This document shows positions 17,129 through 26,233 of a DNA stretch of 37,142 nt, piece after piece. This stretch comes from Rhodobacterales bacterium 56_14_T64 (GTDB lineage: Bacteria; Pseudomonadota; Alphaproteobacteria; Rhodobacterales; Rhodobacteraceae), in NCBI GenBank assembly GCA_002162795.1, contig MAAY01000039.1, forward strand, positions 52,262 through 89,403, in the 5' to 3' direction. The first letter of the stretch is position 1, and every line of letters starts with the position of its first letter. The translations under genes and the position numbers were made by a program. The notes beneath the pieces were generated by a model. The model saw only the letters and a list, made by a program, of their open reading frames with translations. It was not told where the DNA came from and did no database searches.

Positions 17129-17649
17129 TCATACGTGCTGCCACCGCGCAAGACGCCGAAGCCATTTGCGAGATTGCCAACTGGGTGATCCGCGACACGT
17201 TGATCACCTTTACCACCGAGGAAAAGACCCCCGAGCAATTGCGCGCGGTGATCGCCGAAAAAGGCGAGGATTATTTGGTGGCCGAGCTGGACGGGCAGGT
17301 AGTGGGCCATGCCTATTACGGCGATTTTCGCGCAGGCCCCGGCTATCGTTATTCGGTCGAGCACACAGTTCATTTGTCCCCGGCGGTGAATGGGCGTGGA
17401 ATCGGGCGCGCACTGATGTCGGCGCTGGAACAGCGGGCCGTGCTGGGTGGCAAACATGTGATGGTGGCAGGCATCAGCAGCGCCAATCCCGATGGCATGG
17501 ATTTTCACGCAGCGATAGGTTTTGTCGAGGTCGGCTGCCTTCCCGAAGTTGGCTATAAGAACGGACAATGGCTGGACACCGTGCTGATGCAAAAAATTCT
17601 GCCAAGGGCGGGAAAACCACACCCTGACAACGCTAGCAAAGGCGGCTAA
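17125..17649 (+). CDS. GNAT N-acetyltransferase, PAT/YncA type
   Basis: A 174-residue acetyl-CoA-dependent acetyltransferase resembling the phosphinothricin/methionine-derivative acetyltransferases. It begins IIRAATAQDAEAICEIAN, has the acetyl-CoA loop NGRGIGRALM at about residues 89-98, and the family region SSANPDGMDFHAAIGFVEVG near 123-142. Such enzymes N-acetylate amino-acid-like toxic compounds; the real substrate is unknown. Its ATG overlaps the VOC stop (ATGA), so it is translated from the same message. The C-terminal tail after LMQKIL looks unstructured. Confidence 0.85.
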   Translation: MIIRAATAQDAEAICEIANWVIRDTLITFTTEEKTPEQLRAVIAEKGEDYLVAELDGQVVGHAYYGDFRAGPGYRYSVEHTVHLSPAVNGRGIGRALMSALEQRAVLGGKHVMVAGISSANPDGMDFHAAIGFVEVGCLPEVGYKNGQWLDTVLMQKILPRAGKPHPDNASKGG

Positions 17650-17658
17650 ACTAAACCC

Positions 17659-18357
17659 ATGTCACTCTGGACCCGCATATCCGAAGCCCTTGCCGCCCTG
17701 ACCAAGGGCGAAGGCCTGTCTCAGGTCTTTGAGCATTTGCGTGGGGCACCGGAAAAGTCAGTGGGCTTTGCCATTGCGGTGATTGCGCTGGGGGCCAAGA
17801 TGGCCAAGGCAGATGGTCAGGTCACCAAGGACGAGGTGACGGCCTTTCGCGAGGTGTTCCAGATTGCGCATGCGGACGAGGCCGGGGCGGCGCGAGTGTT
17901 CAACATGGCACGCACCGATGTGGCGGGATACCGGGAATATGCGCAGCGGATTCAAGCCATGTTTGCTGATGACCCGGCCACGCTGAGCGATCTGATGGAG
18001 GGCCTGTTCCACATTGCCATGGCGGATGGGTTCTATCACCCCAGCGAGAATGAGTTCCTGCGGGATGTGTCGCAGATCTTTGGCATGGACAATATCCAGT
18101 TCCGGGCGATACGGGCGCGATTTGTGCCGGATGCCCCGACCGATCCGTTTACCATTCTGGGCGTGAGCTCGGATATGACCCGAGATGAGATCCGCAAACA
18201 TTGGCGCCAATTGGTGCGCGAAACCCACCCGGACGTCATGATGGCACGCGGGGTGCCCGAAGAGGCGGTGCGGCTGGCCGAAAAGCGGATGATCGACATC
18301 AATCGCGCTTGGGACGAGATCAACGGATGCGCAAAATATGCGGCTCGTCAGCTATAA
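17659..18357 (+). CDS. TerB/DnaJ-domain protein (DjlA-like)
   Basis: A 232-residue protein with a TerB-like all-helical domain (about 30-150, containing MAKADGQVTKDEV and MADGFYHPSENE, two acidic metal-type loops). A C-terminal J domain follows from about 160, with HPD at 190-192. This is the DjlA-like order but without a membrane anchor at the N-terminus, so it should be a cytosolic co-chaperone that stimulates a DnaK. It follows the GNAT gene by nine bases and overlaps the next gene by 20 bases, so it sits in a compact run of co-transcribed genes. Confidence 0.87.
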   Translation: MSLWTRISEALAALTKGEGLSQVFEHLRGAPEKSVGFAIAVIALGAKMAKADGQVTKDEVTAFREVFQIAHADEAGAARVFNMARTDVAGYREYAQRIQAMFADDPATLSDLMEGLFHIAMADGFYHPSENEFLRDVSQIFGMDNIQFRAIRARFVPDAPTDPFTILGVSSDMTRDEIRKHWRQLVRETHPDVMMARGVPEEAVRLAEKRMIDINRAWDEINGCAKYAARQL

Positions 18358-19333
18358 CGTCGAATGGTTTGCCTCGCTGTTTGATGACCGCGACCAACTC
18401 ATGCTGGATCAAGAGCCCTCGGGGCGGCATGGAGTTGATCGCTATACACAGGGCCGTGCACTGGTGCAGGTGTTTCAGGCCATGGACGCGGATGCGATTA
18501 TGGTCGTCGAGGCGCCAAATACTGGAAAAGAGCAAAGCACCGTCAAAGCTCTGGAGGGTTTTTCCAAATGGGCCGGGATCAGGACGCGCAAGGTGGTGAT
18601 GGGGTTCGCCAATGACACCCAGCAAGAAATTGCCCTGATGTATGACCCGGACGTGCTGTTGGCGCGGCATGATCCGCAACAGGACGAGCAAGCGCCGCGC
18701 TTTGATGATGTGCTCAAGATCGACTTGGATATAGATACCAAGTTGGATCACGTGCGGTTCTCGAAACCGCCACTGGAACTGGCAGTGACCACGGCAGGCG
18801 GGCGGCAACTGCACCTGATTGGGGCGCATCTGAAGTCCAAGGCCCCGCATGGTGCACGTAATCGGGACGCGGTGATCCGGCGCTCTATTGCAAATCGGCG
18901 CAAGCAATTGGCGCAGGCGATCTGGCTGCGCCGCCGCATTGAATCTCACGTGCAGAGCGGCCAGGATCTGATTGTCATGGGCGATCTGAATGACGGTCCG
19001 GGGTTGGACGAATATGAGCGGCTGTTTGGCAGGTCCTCGGTCGAGATTGTGATGGGCGACGAGATGCAGGACCCGCATGCCCGTCACCTGTTGCAGCCGC
19101 GCGCGGCGGACCAACCCAGTTCCTCTCGGTTTTACAATGCCAGCACCAAGCGGTATTTTCGCGCCTTGCTAGACTATGTCATGGTGTCGCCGGGCTTGAT
19201 GGATTCGGCGCTGCAATGGCGGATCTGGCATCCGTTTGAGGACGCCGAGTGTTATGCGGATGAGACGTTGCGGGAAGCGCTATTGGCAGCCTCGGATCAT
19301 TTTCCGGTAAGCTTGGACATCGAGCTGACTTAA
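18338..19333 (+). CDS. Endonuclease/exonuclease/phosphatase-family protein
   Basis: A 331-residue metal-dependent hydrolase of the EEP fold. It begins MRLVSYNVEWF (metal-site Asn), has VVEAPNTG with the conserved Glu in the next strand, GAHLKSKAPHG in the middle, DLIVMGDLNDGP with the Asp and Asn of the catalytic centre, and SDHFPVSLDIEL at the C-terminus with the Asp-His pair. All hallmark residues for catalysis are present. The substrate (DNA, RNA or phosphoester) cannot be told. The start overlaps the TerB/DnaJ gene by 20 bases. Confidence 0.85.
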   Translation: MRLVSYNVEWFASLFDDRDQLMLDQEPSGRHGVDRYTQGRALVQVFQAMDADAIMVVEAPNTGKEQSTVKALEGFSKWAGIRTRKVVMGFANDTQQEIALMYDPDVLLARHDPQQDEQAPRFDDVLKIDLDIDTKLDHVRFSKPPLELAVTTAGGRQLHLIGAHLKSKAPHGARNRDAVIRRSIANRRKQLAQAIWLRRRIESHVQSGQDLIVMGDLNDGPGLDEYERLFGRSSVEIVMGDEMQDPHARHLLQPRAADQPSSSRFYNASTKRYFRALLDYVMVSPGLMDSALQWRIWHPFEDAECYADETLREALLAASDHFPVSLDIELT

Positions 19334-19355
19334 AATTTCAACCCAGACGGACTAT

Positions 19356-19727
19356 ATGGAAGACATGAAACAAATCGCATTGCCTCTCCTCTTCGCCGCG
19401 CTGATTGGCGCGCCCGGTCATGCTCAGGATCAAGAGCAAGATCCAAGCCTGATGGAACAGGGGCTGGAGCTGTTCTTTGAAGGTCTGCGCGATGAAATGT
19501 CCCCGGCGCTGGATGATCTGCGTCTGTTGGCGGAAGAGTTCGGTCCTGCAATGCAGGGGTTCCTGCAAGAAATGGGACCGGCCCTTGCCGACATCGCCAG
19601 TCAGGTCGAGGACTGGAGCACCTATGAGATGCCCGAGATCCTGCCCAACGGCGATATTATCATCCGCAAAAAACCCGTTCAGGACGAGTCAGAGCAACCC
19701 GAGTCCGGTGGGCAGACGGATATCTGA
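19356..19727 (+). CDS. Small secreted acidic protein
   Basis: A 123-residue protein with a signal peptide (MKQIALPLLFAALIGAPGHAQ from the second Met) and an acidic mature part of about 95 residues. This has repeated helical segments (LELFFEGLRDEM, LRLLAEEFGPAMQGFLQEMGPAL) and a polar C-terminal tail. Similar Rhodobacterales proteins are sometimes mislabelled as ATPases, but no ATPase motif is present. Start is either ATG 19356 or ATG 19365; the second has GGAAG very close to it. The stop abuts the ppx stop on the other strand with no gap. Confidence 0.75.
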   Translation: MEDMKQIALPLLFAALIGAPGHAQDQEQDPSLMEQGLELFFEGLRDEMSPALDDLRLLAEEFGPAMQGFLQEMGPALADIASQVEDWSTYEMPEILPNGDIIIRKKPVQDESEQPESGGQTDI

Positions 19728-21269
19728 CTATTTCTTGATGTTCACGGTCAGCGTCGCACCCATCAATTGAGCCAGTGCTTTTAGGCGGGATTCGGCGACC
19801 TCGCCGTATAGTGCCTTGATGTCTTGTGGCAGGATCAGAGTTAGCTGCTTTTTGCGAGGGTGCCATTTCAGGCTGCCGATGTCACCATCCTTAGAGACCA
19901 TTAGCATGGCCCCAAACCGCATGGCCTTGCCCAGAATCTCGGCCTGTTTCTGGCCCTTTTCATCCAGCAGATCAAACAGCTCTTCATACTGCGTGCCCTG
20001 TCGTTTGTTGCGATAGCGATGCAGCAGGGACAGGCCCAGAAAGATCCGCTCTGAATGTTTCAGGCCGCCCAGATTGGCGCGGGTAGCATTGTCGAAACAA
20101 ACCTCGGCCCGGTAATCCGGGTGGGCGCGCCAGCTGACATCATGCAGCAGACACGCGGCCTTGAGCAATCGTTTGGTGGTGTCGGGGCTGGATTTGAACA
20201 GGGGATGCACAAAGTTGTACAGCGTTTTTCCAAACCCCGGCATACGGGCGTCCTTTGCCTCGGCAAAGCGACAGGATTCCACCAGCGGATCACGGTTTCT
20301 CAGCCGCTGCGGCATCTGTTCGTACAACAGTCCCTCGCGGATGCCATAGCTGGAGATAGCAATGTCGCGGGGTTTGAAGGTGCGCACCAGACGCGCCAGC
20401 ACGTCCACCGCGTAAGGCACCAGAGACATCCGCGCGATGGACAGACCACAGGCATTGCGGATCTTTTCGATGTCGTTGTTTTCAATGTATTTCAGCGTGT
20501 CGCGCACGCTTTGTGTCGTCATCCGGTATTCATGCAGAACCTTCAGCGGATAGCCGCGCCGTTCCATGTCGATACGGGCAATGGCGCGCCAGCTACCGCC
20601 AACCAGGAACAGGCGGTCAGGCTGTCGACCCATCTTGTCGCTCAGCTCGGTGATCACCTGCTTTATATGATCTTTGCGGCCCCGGCGACCGCCCGGCAAA
20701 TCCCGCAGCTTTAGTGGACCAAGGGATGAGGTCACTCGCTTCCCAACGCGTCCGTCTTGCAATTCGGCCAGCTCCATCGACGAGCCCCCGATGTCGCAAA
20801 CCAGACCGTATGACCCCGGCCAACCCAGCAAAACGCCCTGTGCCGACAGACGGGCCTCTTCGCGGCCATCGATGACCCAGATCTTCAATCCGGTTTCGCG
20901 TTTTACTTCGGCGCAGAAATCAGGTCCGTCACTGGCGTCGCGCACTGCAGCTGTGGCCACCACGCTCAGCGGAGGCAGCCCCATACCCTTGGCCAGATGT
21001 TGGAAACGGCGCAACGCCGACAGGGCGCGCTTGCGGCCCTTAGGGTTCAAGACGCCAGATTCGGACAGGCCAGCGCCTAATGCGCACATGATTTTTTCGT
21101 TGTAGAAATAGGCAGGGCTGCGGGCCGCGCCGTCAAACACCACCAATCGGACCGAGTTCGAGCCGACATCGACGACCCCAACCCGCGCCAGCGCACGGGC
21201 GCCAGGGTCTTCAAACAGCGGCCGCTCAAAGGGCCCCCACTCAGCAGCAGGATCCGGTTTCACGTTCAT
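19728..21269 (-). CDS. ppx: Exopolyphosphatase/guanosine pentaphosphatase (Ppx/GppA)
   Basis: A 513-residue member of the ASKHA-fold Ppx/GppA family, degrading polyphosphate and/or pppGpp. It has the phosphate-1 loop GVVDVGSNSVRLVVFDG near residue 31, the catalytic-type Glu region REEARLSAQGV, and the phosphate-2 loop LVCDIGGSSMELAEL. The C-terminal HD-like helical domain includes LLHDVSW. The N-terminal 27 residues are an acidic/proline extension. It is downstream of hdaA on the same strand and converges with the small secreted gene. Confidence 0.9.
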   Translation of the reverse strand: MNVKPDPAAEWGPFERPLFEDPGARALARVGVVDVGSNSVRLVVFDGAARSPAYFYNEKIMCALGAGLSESGVLNPKGRKRALSALRRFQHLAKGMGLPPLSVVATAAVRDASDGPDFCAEVKRETGLKIWVIDGREEARLSAQGVLLGWPGSYGLVCDIGGSSMELAELQDGRVGKRVTSSLGPLKLRDLPGGRRGRKDHIKQVITELSDKMGRQPDRLFLVGGSWRAIARIDMERRGYPLKVLHEYRMTTQSVRDTLKYIENNDIEKIRNACGLSIARMSLVPYAVDVLARLVRTFKPRDIAISSYGIREGLLYEQMPQRLRNRDPLVESCRFAEAKDARMPGFGKTLYNFVHPLFKSSPDTTKRLLKAACLLHDVSWRAHPDYRAEVCFDNATRANLGGLKHSERIFLGLSLLHRYRNKRQGTQYEELFDLLDEKGQKQAEILGKAMRFGAMLMVSKDGDIGSLKWHPRKKQLTLILPQDIKALYGEVAESRLKALAQLMGATLTVNIKK

Positions 21270-21320
21270 AGTATTCCCCAGGTCGTCGTAAGTGCAGGAT
21301 GCGAAATCAGCGGGCGCTGG

Positions 21321-22028
21321 TCAATCATCCTTTGGGTCAGATTCGAGCGACATTTCGTATTGGTTCTGCGCTAATAGTCGCACCGCCAGGGGCCGCGACA
21401 GGGTGCGCCCCTCCGACAGCGAGATTTCGTCCATCTGTTCAACGACTTTGGCTGCGGCCTCGAACGAGCGGTCCATATGGGCCACCAGATAGGGGATCAC
21501 ATCCGGCTTTGGCATGATCTGGCGGTCATCGAACAGTTTCGCCAGCACCACTGCCAGCAGGGCATCATCCGGGGCCTCTAGCGCCACATGAGTCGCTGCC
21601 TGGACCCGGCTTTGCAGATCCGCCAGCGACAGGGCCCACAGATTTGGCGCGGCCTGGCCGGTCAACATCAGCGCATGGCCATTGGCCAGCACCATGTTGT
21701 GCAGGTGGAACAGGGCATTCTGGGCTTGCGCGTTGCGGGCGATCTCGGGCACATCCTCGATCGCGATGGGGCCTTGGGCCAGTTCGGGCACCATGTCTTC
21801 GGTCAGGTCGGTTGCGGCGATGATGTGTGCGCCGGACTGGCTGGCCCAAACGTGCACCAGATGGGTTTTTCCTGCGCCACGTGGGCCGCTGAGCACCAGC
21901 TTGCCGCTGGGCCAGGTGAAGGCGCTGTCCAGCATGGCAACCGCCATTGCGTTCGATGGTGCAACAAAGAAGTCATCGCGTCCCAGCGCCGGTTTGGCGG
22001 GGAGATCAAAGCTAAGCTGTTTGGACAT
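21321..22028 (-). CDS. hdaA: DnaA regulatory inactivator homologue HdaA
   Basis: A 235-residue DnaA-related AAA+ protein without the DnaA DNA-binding domain. The N-terminus shows a beta-clamp-binding motif QLSFDL (residues 4-9), as in Hda (QLSLPL). Walker A is GPRGAGKTH and the Walker B region is IAIEDVPE. With the DNA-loaded sliding clamp it would stimulate ATP hydrolysis by DnaA and prevent re-initiation of replication. The frame runs upstream to 22094, but ATG 22028 gives the clamp motif at the very N-terminus. It starts one base after the permease stop, so the two are translationally coupled. Confidence 0.88.
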   Translation of the reverse strand: MSKQLSFDLPAKPALGRDDFFVAPSNAMAVAMLDSAFTWPSGKLVLSGPRGAGKTHLVHVWASQSGAHIIAATDLTEDMVPELAQGPIAIEDVPEIARNAQAQNALFHLHNMVLANGHALMLTGQAAPNLWALSLADLQSRVQAATHVALEAPDDALLAVVLAKLFDDRQIMPKPDVIPYLVAHMDRSFEAAAKVVEQMDEISLSEGRTLSRPLAVRLLAQNQYEMSLESDPKDD

Positions 22029-22029
22029 G

Positions 22030-23097
22030 TTACTCGGCGTCCTGATGGGATTCGCCCCGATACAGGCGGCTGTCCAGATATTGCTCGACTGCAAAGCGGG
22101 CGACGACGCCTAGTGCGGCGGCCATCGGCACCGCTACCAGCATGCCGACAAAACCAAACAGTGAGCCAAACACCGACAGCGCCAGCAGCAACCAAACCGG
22201 GTGCAGCCCGACCGAGTTGCCGACCAGTTTCGGGGTCAGGTAGTTGCCCTCGACCACTTGGCCGATGGCAAAGATCACGGCGACCGCGCCAATCGAGTAC
22301 CAGTCGCCCCAGAACTGAAACAATGCCAGTCCAATGGCCAGCGCGCCGCCGATCAGTGCGCCAAGATAGGGGATGAAGGTCACCAGACCGGCGATGAAAC
22401 CCACCGCAAGACCAAAGTTCAGCCCTACCAGCATCAGCGACACGGCGTAATAGGTGCCCAGGATCAGGCAGACAGTGCCCATGCCACGAATGAACGAGGC
22501 CAGCACTGCATCAATCTCAGCCGCCAGCCGCCGGATAACCGGGGCGTGGTCGCGCGGCAGCAACTCGCCAATGCGGTTGGTCATCCGGTCCCAGTCCAGC
22601 AGCAGGTAAATCGACACCACTGGCACGATTACAATCAGCACCACCACGCTGAGCAGGGAGACCGCAGATCCAAGTATGGATTCCAGCACGTCGATCGAGC
22701 GGCCCTTCAATGTCTCCGCCAGCGAGGCCAGCGTTTGATGCATCTGGCTGCCCTCGTCGAACAACGATGGGAAACGCTCGAAAGCAAAGGTGCGGGCATC
22801 GCGGAACAATTCAGGCAGGACCTGCACCAGCTCGACCATTTGATAAATCAGCGTCGGCACCACCACGATTAGTAGCAGCAGAAACACCAGCACAGCCCCC
22901 ACGGTGATCACTGCCGTTGCGTTGGACCGGCTTAATCCCAAACGCTCTAGCCGATCCGCAATCGGATCAATCAGATAGGCCACTGCACCGCCCAGCACAA
23001 AAGGCAGCAGCACATCGCCCAAAGCCCAGAGCACCACCACAAAGACCAGAGCGGCAAGGCCCCAGTAACTCATCTGCTTTTTTACAGGTAGTGTCAT
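22030..23097 (-). CDS. AI-2E/PerM-family permease
   Basis: A 355-residue membrane protein of the AI-2E transporter (PerM/TqsA) family with about seven or eight helices. The N-terminal pair has LGDVLLPFVLGGAVAYLIDPIADRLERLG, typical of the family, and a long soluble segment follows at about 95-150. C-terminal helices include FIPYLGALIGGALAIGLAL and the family hallmark region NYLTPKLVGNSVGLHPVWLLLAL. The transported molecule is unknown. A TTG at 23127 is in frame, but ATG 23097 (MTLPVKKQMSYWG) matches the usual N-terminus. It forms an operon with hdaA. Confidence 0.85.
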   Translation of the reverse strand: MTLPVKKQMSYWGLAALVFVVVLWALGDVLLPFVLGGAVAYLIDPIADRLERLGLSRSNATAVITVGAVLVFLLLLIVVVPTLIYQMVELVQVLPELFRDARTFAFERFPSLFDEGSQMHQTLASLAETLKGRSIDVLESILGSAVSLLSVVVLIVIVPVVSIYLLLDWDRMTNRIGELLPRDHAPVIRRLAAEIDAVLASFIRGMGTVCLILGTYYAVSLMLVGLNFGLAVGFIAGLVTFIPYLGALIGGALAIGLALFQFWGDWYSIGAVAVIFAIGQVVEGNYLTPKLVGNSVGLHPVWLLLALSVFGSLFGFVGMLVAVPMAAALGVVARFAVEQYLDSRLYRGESHQDAE

Positions 23098-23256
23098 GAT
23101 TTTTCTGCCCACTCTGGTCTGCGCCAATCGCCTTGGACGCAGTTTTTACCCAAGGATGGCGCGCTGGCAAGGGGCAGGGAGCAATCGCCGGTGGGTAAGC
23201 CGGGGATTGCTGCAGTTTTGCTGTGGATAGAAAGGACTGAGGTGAATGCAGGTGCC

Positions 23257-24621
23257 TTAGTCGATGCGTACACCCTGCCGTTTCAGCTCGGCCTGCACCG
23301 CGACGATGTCGACCTGATCCAACGGTGTGTTGCTACGGATTGACTGCGCAGCGGCAATGCCAGCCCCTTGACCAGCAACGGCGCAACAGGCCATGTTGCG
23401 GGTGGCGGCATGGGCCACCTTGTCGCCACCAATGGCGCGACCGGTCACCAGCAGGCTCTTCACACCCTTGGGCAGCATACAGCGGTAGGGGATCTGCATG
23501 TAGCGGCCGGTGGTGGGTAGGATCAGGATGCCGTAGCCATCGATGAATTCGGGGTAGATGCCGATAGTATCGTCAAACCGGCCCTGATGGCGGGTCTCGT
23601 CTTCGGTGATATTGTGCACAGCATCGATCTTGCGGGTGTCACGGATGCCGATGGTCATGCCAAAATTGCGCAACCGCGCCGCCTCGCAGCCCGGAGTGTA
23701 GGCTTTCAGCGCCTCAATCGCCAGCATCGCTTGTTTGCGGCCCTCAATCTCACCCTGTGTCATGCTGTCTGGGTCGGTTCCATCGATCCCGGCCAGATGC
23801 ACCAGATTCATATAGGTCATTTCACCACTGTCATGCACCGCGCCCCAAGTGCCGCCGATGGTGTTCAGATGTGCCGGGATCACCCCGTCGCGGATCGCCT
23901 GACCAAAGGGTTTGGCGAGGAAGGGCGAATACATCGCGTCCTCTTTGCCGCTGGTTTCCACCTGCCATTCGCCGGTGGACCAATCGGCATAGGTTTGGGG
24001 GTCGGCCTTGACGCCGTCCATGAACGCCTGCTTGTCGACACCGGCAATGTGGAACATCACCGAGGCCGCCTGCATTTCTTCAAGTGGAGTCTTGATGGTT
24101 GGTGCGCCCATCATATGGGCAATGTCGGCATCGCCAGTGGCATCAATCACTCGTTTGGCCAGAATGGCCTCGCGCCCTGCCTTGGATTCAACGATCACCC
24201 CGGTGACTGTATCACCCTCGCGGATCGGAGCGACAAACTGGCGGTGCAGCATCGGATGGATTCCGGCCTCTTCCACCAGCTTATCGGCCACCAGCTTGAA
24301 ACCTTCGCTGTCCAGCTCATAGCTGAGTGACTGGCTTTCAGGCACCGCAGCCCCCATTGCCTTGGCGCGCTCTTCGAACTCCCAACCAATACCGCCGGCC
24401 TCGACCGTTTGTTCATGACGGTACCAGGCAAAGCCTTCGACACCGACAGAGGTGATATTGCCACCGAAACAGCCAAAGCGGTCCAGCAAGGCCACCTGCA
24501 CACCGGCCCGTGCCGCCGCCAATGCCGCCGCCAGCCCGCCGGGGCCGGATCCAATGACCAGCACCTCGGTTTCATGAATGACCGGGATCTCGCGAGCGGG
24601 TTCGGTAATGGTTGATGTCAT
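23257..24621 (-). CDS. FAD-dependent oxidoreductase (FAD_oxidored type)
   Basis: A 454-residue flavoprotein with an N-terminal Rossmann motif VLVIGSGPGGLAAALAAARAG (about residues 20-40) followed by GCFGGN, typical of the pfam12831 FAD_oxidored group. A second FAD segment, RVIDATGDADIAHMMG, lies in the middle, and the C-terminus has LLVTGRAIGGDKVAHAATRN. The substrate is unknown. The frame is open to 24678, but ATG 24621 has GAGGTGGAG before it and avoids translating through the palindrome. A perfect 16-bp palindrome (24663-24678), the same as that at betI/betA, lies 41 bases upstream. This suggests BetI control and a role linked to choline or other quaternary amines, which is inference. Confidence 0.85.
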   Translation of the reverse strand: MTSTITEPAREIPVIHETEVLVIGSGPGGLAAALAAARAGVQVALLDRFGCFGGNITSVGVEGFAWYRHEQTVEAGGIGWEFEERAKAMGAAVPESQSLSYELDSEGFKLVADKLVEEAGIHPMLHRQFVAPIREGDTVTGVIVESKAGREAILAKRVIDATGDADIAHMMGAPTIKTPLEEMQAASVMFHIAGVDKQAFMDGVKADPQTYADWSTGEWQVETSGKEDAMYSPFLAKPFGQAIRDGVIPAHLNTIGGTWGAVHDSGEMTYMNLVHLAGIDGTDPDSMTQGEIEGRKQAMLAIEALKAYTPGCEAARLRNFGMTIGIRDTRKIDAVHNITEDETRHQGRFDDTIGIYPEFIDGYGILILPTTGRYMQIPYRCMLPKGVKSLLVTGRAIGGDKVAHAATRNMACCAVAGQGAGIAAAQSIRSNTPLDQVDIVAVQAELKRQGVRID

Positions 24622-24662
24622 CGGTTGCTGCTCCACCTCAAATTTCGGCCACCATATGAAAC

Positions 24663-24678
24663 TTGAATGGCCATTCAA
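24663..24678. promoter_or_regulatory. Perfect palindromic operator upstream of FAD oxidoreductase
   Basis: TTGAATGGCCATTCAA is a perfect 16-bp palindrome. It matches the betI/betA site at 14 of 16 positions, with the differences only in the centre, and shares AAACT on its left flank. On the minus strand its left arm could serve as a -35 (TTGAAT), with TATGGT (24651-24656) as a -10 at 16-base spacing, so a bound repressor would block RNA polymerase. Confidence 0.75.
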
Positions 24679-24795
24679 GAAAATTCGCGACGTTGAGCGG
24701 CAAAACCGTCATTGCGGTAACGGACAAAGCCCGATTGCTTGCGGCGCGGTGATAGCTTAGACCGCTTTGGAACCCATTCTTAGATCGAGACCGTC

Positions 24796-26151
24796 ATGCG
24801 CCTGACCCGTTATTTTCTGCCTGTTCTGAAAGAAAACCCATCCGAGGCCCAGATTGTCAGCCACCGGCTGATGCTGCGTGCCGGGATGATCAAGCAATCC
24901 TCGGCTGGGATTTATTCCTGGTTGCCGATGGGGTTCAAGGTTCTGAAGAAGATCGAAAGCATTGTGCATGACGAGCAAATGCGTGCTGGGCACATCCCGA
25001 TGCTGATGCCGACAATACAATCTGCCGATTTGTGGAAAGAGTCCGGTCGCTATGACGACTATGGCAAGGAAATGCTGCGCATCAGTGACCGCCACGGGCG
25101 TGACATGCTCTATGGTCCCACCAACGAAGAACTAATCACCGATATCTTCCGCAGCCACGTCAACAGCTACAAAGATCTGCCGCTGACCCTGTACCACATC
25201 CAGTGGAAGTTCCGCGACGAAGTGCGCCCGCGTTTCGGCGTCATGCGCGGCCGCGAATTCTATATGAAGGATGGCTATAACTTTGACCTCACCAAAGAGG
25301 ATGCGCTGCACGCCTATAACCGGCATCTGGTCAGCTACCTGCGCAGCTATGAACGCATGGGTCTGCAGGCGATCCCGATGCGCGCTGATGGTGGCCCAAT
25401 CGGTGGCGACTATACTCACGAGTTCCTGGTGCTGGCTGACACGGGTGAGTCCGAAGTGTTCTATGACAGCGACGTCACCGACCTGAGCTTTGGGGATCGT
25501 GAGATCGACTATGACAGCGTCGAGCAGTGCCAGAGTGTGCTGGAAGAGTTTACTACCAAATACGCCCGCACCGATGAAACCCACGACGAAGAGCTATTCA
25601 ATGCTGTCCCCGAAGAGCGTCGCCGCACCGCGCGTGGCATCGAGGTTGGCCAGATCTTCTACTTTGGCACCAAATACTCCGAAGCGCTGGGCGCCAAGGT
25701 TCAGAACCAGGACGGCAAGCCGGTTCCGGTTCACATGGGGTCACACGGGATTGGCGTGTCGCGTCTGCTGGGCGCCATCATTGAGGCCAGCCACGACGAC
25801 AAGGGCATCATTTGGCCGGAAGGCGTGACTCCGTTCCATTGTGGTATCGTCAACCTGAAACAGGGCGACGATGAAGCCGATGCGGCTTGCAACCAATTGT
25901 ACGCTGCATTGACCGCTGCCGGACTTGAGCCGCTATATGACGACCGCAAGGAACGGGCTGGCGGGAAATTCGCCACCATGGATCTGATTGGTCTGCCTTG
26001 GCGTCTCACCGTTGGTCCACGGGGCCTCAAGAATGGCGTGGTCGAGCTGACCTCGCGCCGCACTGGTGAAAGCGTCGAGCTGAGCCCGGAAGAGGCGGTG
26101 AAAAAGGTAGCAGAGATCTATGCACCCCACATGACCAGCCGCGGGTTCTGA
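24796..26151 (+). CDS. proS: Proline--tRNA ligase, short type
   Basis: A 451-residue class II aminoacyl-tRNA synthetase charging tRNA(Pro). Motif 1 region [18 protein letters not shown], motif 2 [23 protein letters not shown] and motif 3 [14 protein letters not shown] are clear. A C-terminal anticodon-binding domain begins around residue 345 (FHCGIVNL). The editing insertion found in about 570-residue ProRS is missing, as normal for alphaproteobacteria, where free-standing editing proteins substitute. A strong terminator follows. In many relatives proS lies directly before lolC/lolD; here about 1.8 kb with three genes lies between. Confidence 0.95.
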   Translation: MRLTRYFLPVLKENPSEAQIVSHRLMLRAGMIKQSSAGIYSWLPMGFKVLKKIESIVHDEQMRAGHIPMLMPTIQSADLWKESGRYDDYGKEMLRISDRHGRDMLYGPTNEELITDIFRSHVNSYKDLPLTLYHIQWKFRDEVRPRFGVMRGREFYMKDGYNFDLTKEDALHAYNRHLVSYLRSYERMGLQAIPMRADGGPIGGDYTHEFLVLADTGESEVFYDSDVTDLSFGDREIDYDSVEQCQSVLEEFTTKYARTDETHDEELFNAVPEERRRTARGIEVGQIFYFGTKYSEALGAKVQNQDGKPVPVHMGSHGIGVSRLLGAIIEASHDDKGIIWPEGVTPFHCGIVNLKQGDDEADAACNQLYAALTAAGLEPLYDDRKERAGGKFATMDLIGLPWRLTVGPRGLKNGVVELTSRRTGESVELSPEEAVKKVAEIYAPHMTSRGF

Positions 26152-26174
26152 GGTTTGACTTCATAGAATAGGGG

Positions 26175-26204
26175 AAGGGCAGGTCGCAGGACCTGCCCTT
26201 TTTT
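26175..26204 (+). terminator. Intrinsic terminator of proS
   Basis: A perfect 11-bp stem AAGGGCAGGTC (26175-26185) / GACCTGCCCTT (26190-26200) with a GCAG tetraloop, followed by a run of T to 26204. It lies 24 bases after proS and 30 bases before the stop of the convergent pentapeptide gene. The mirrored strand has AAAAAAGGG on its 5' side, so it may also stop transcription coming from that gene. Confidence 0.9.
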
Positions 26205-26233
26205 GTAAGCCGCTTTGTCTGTGATTAAGCGCG

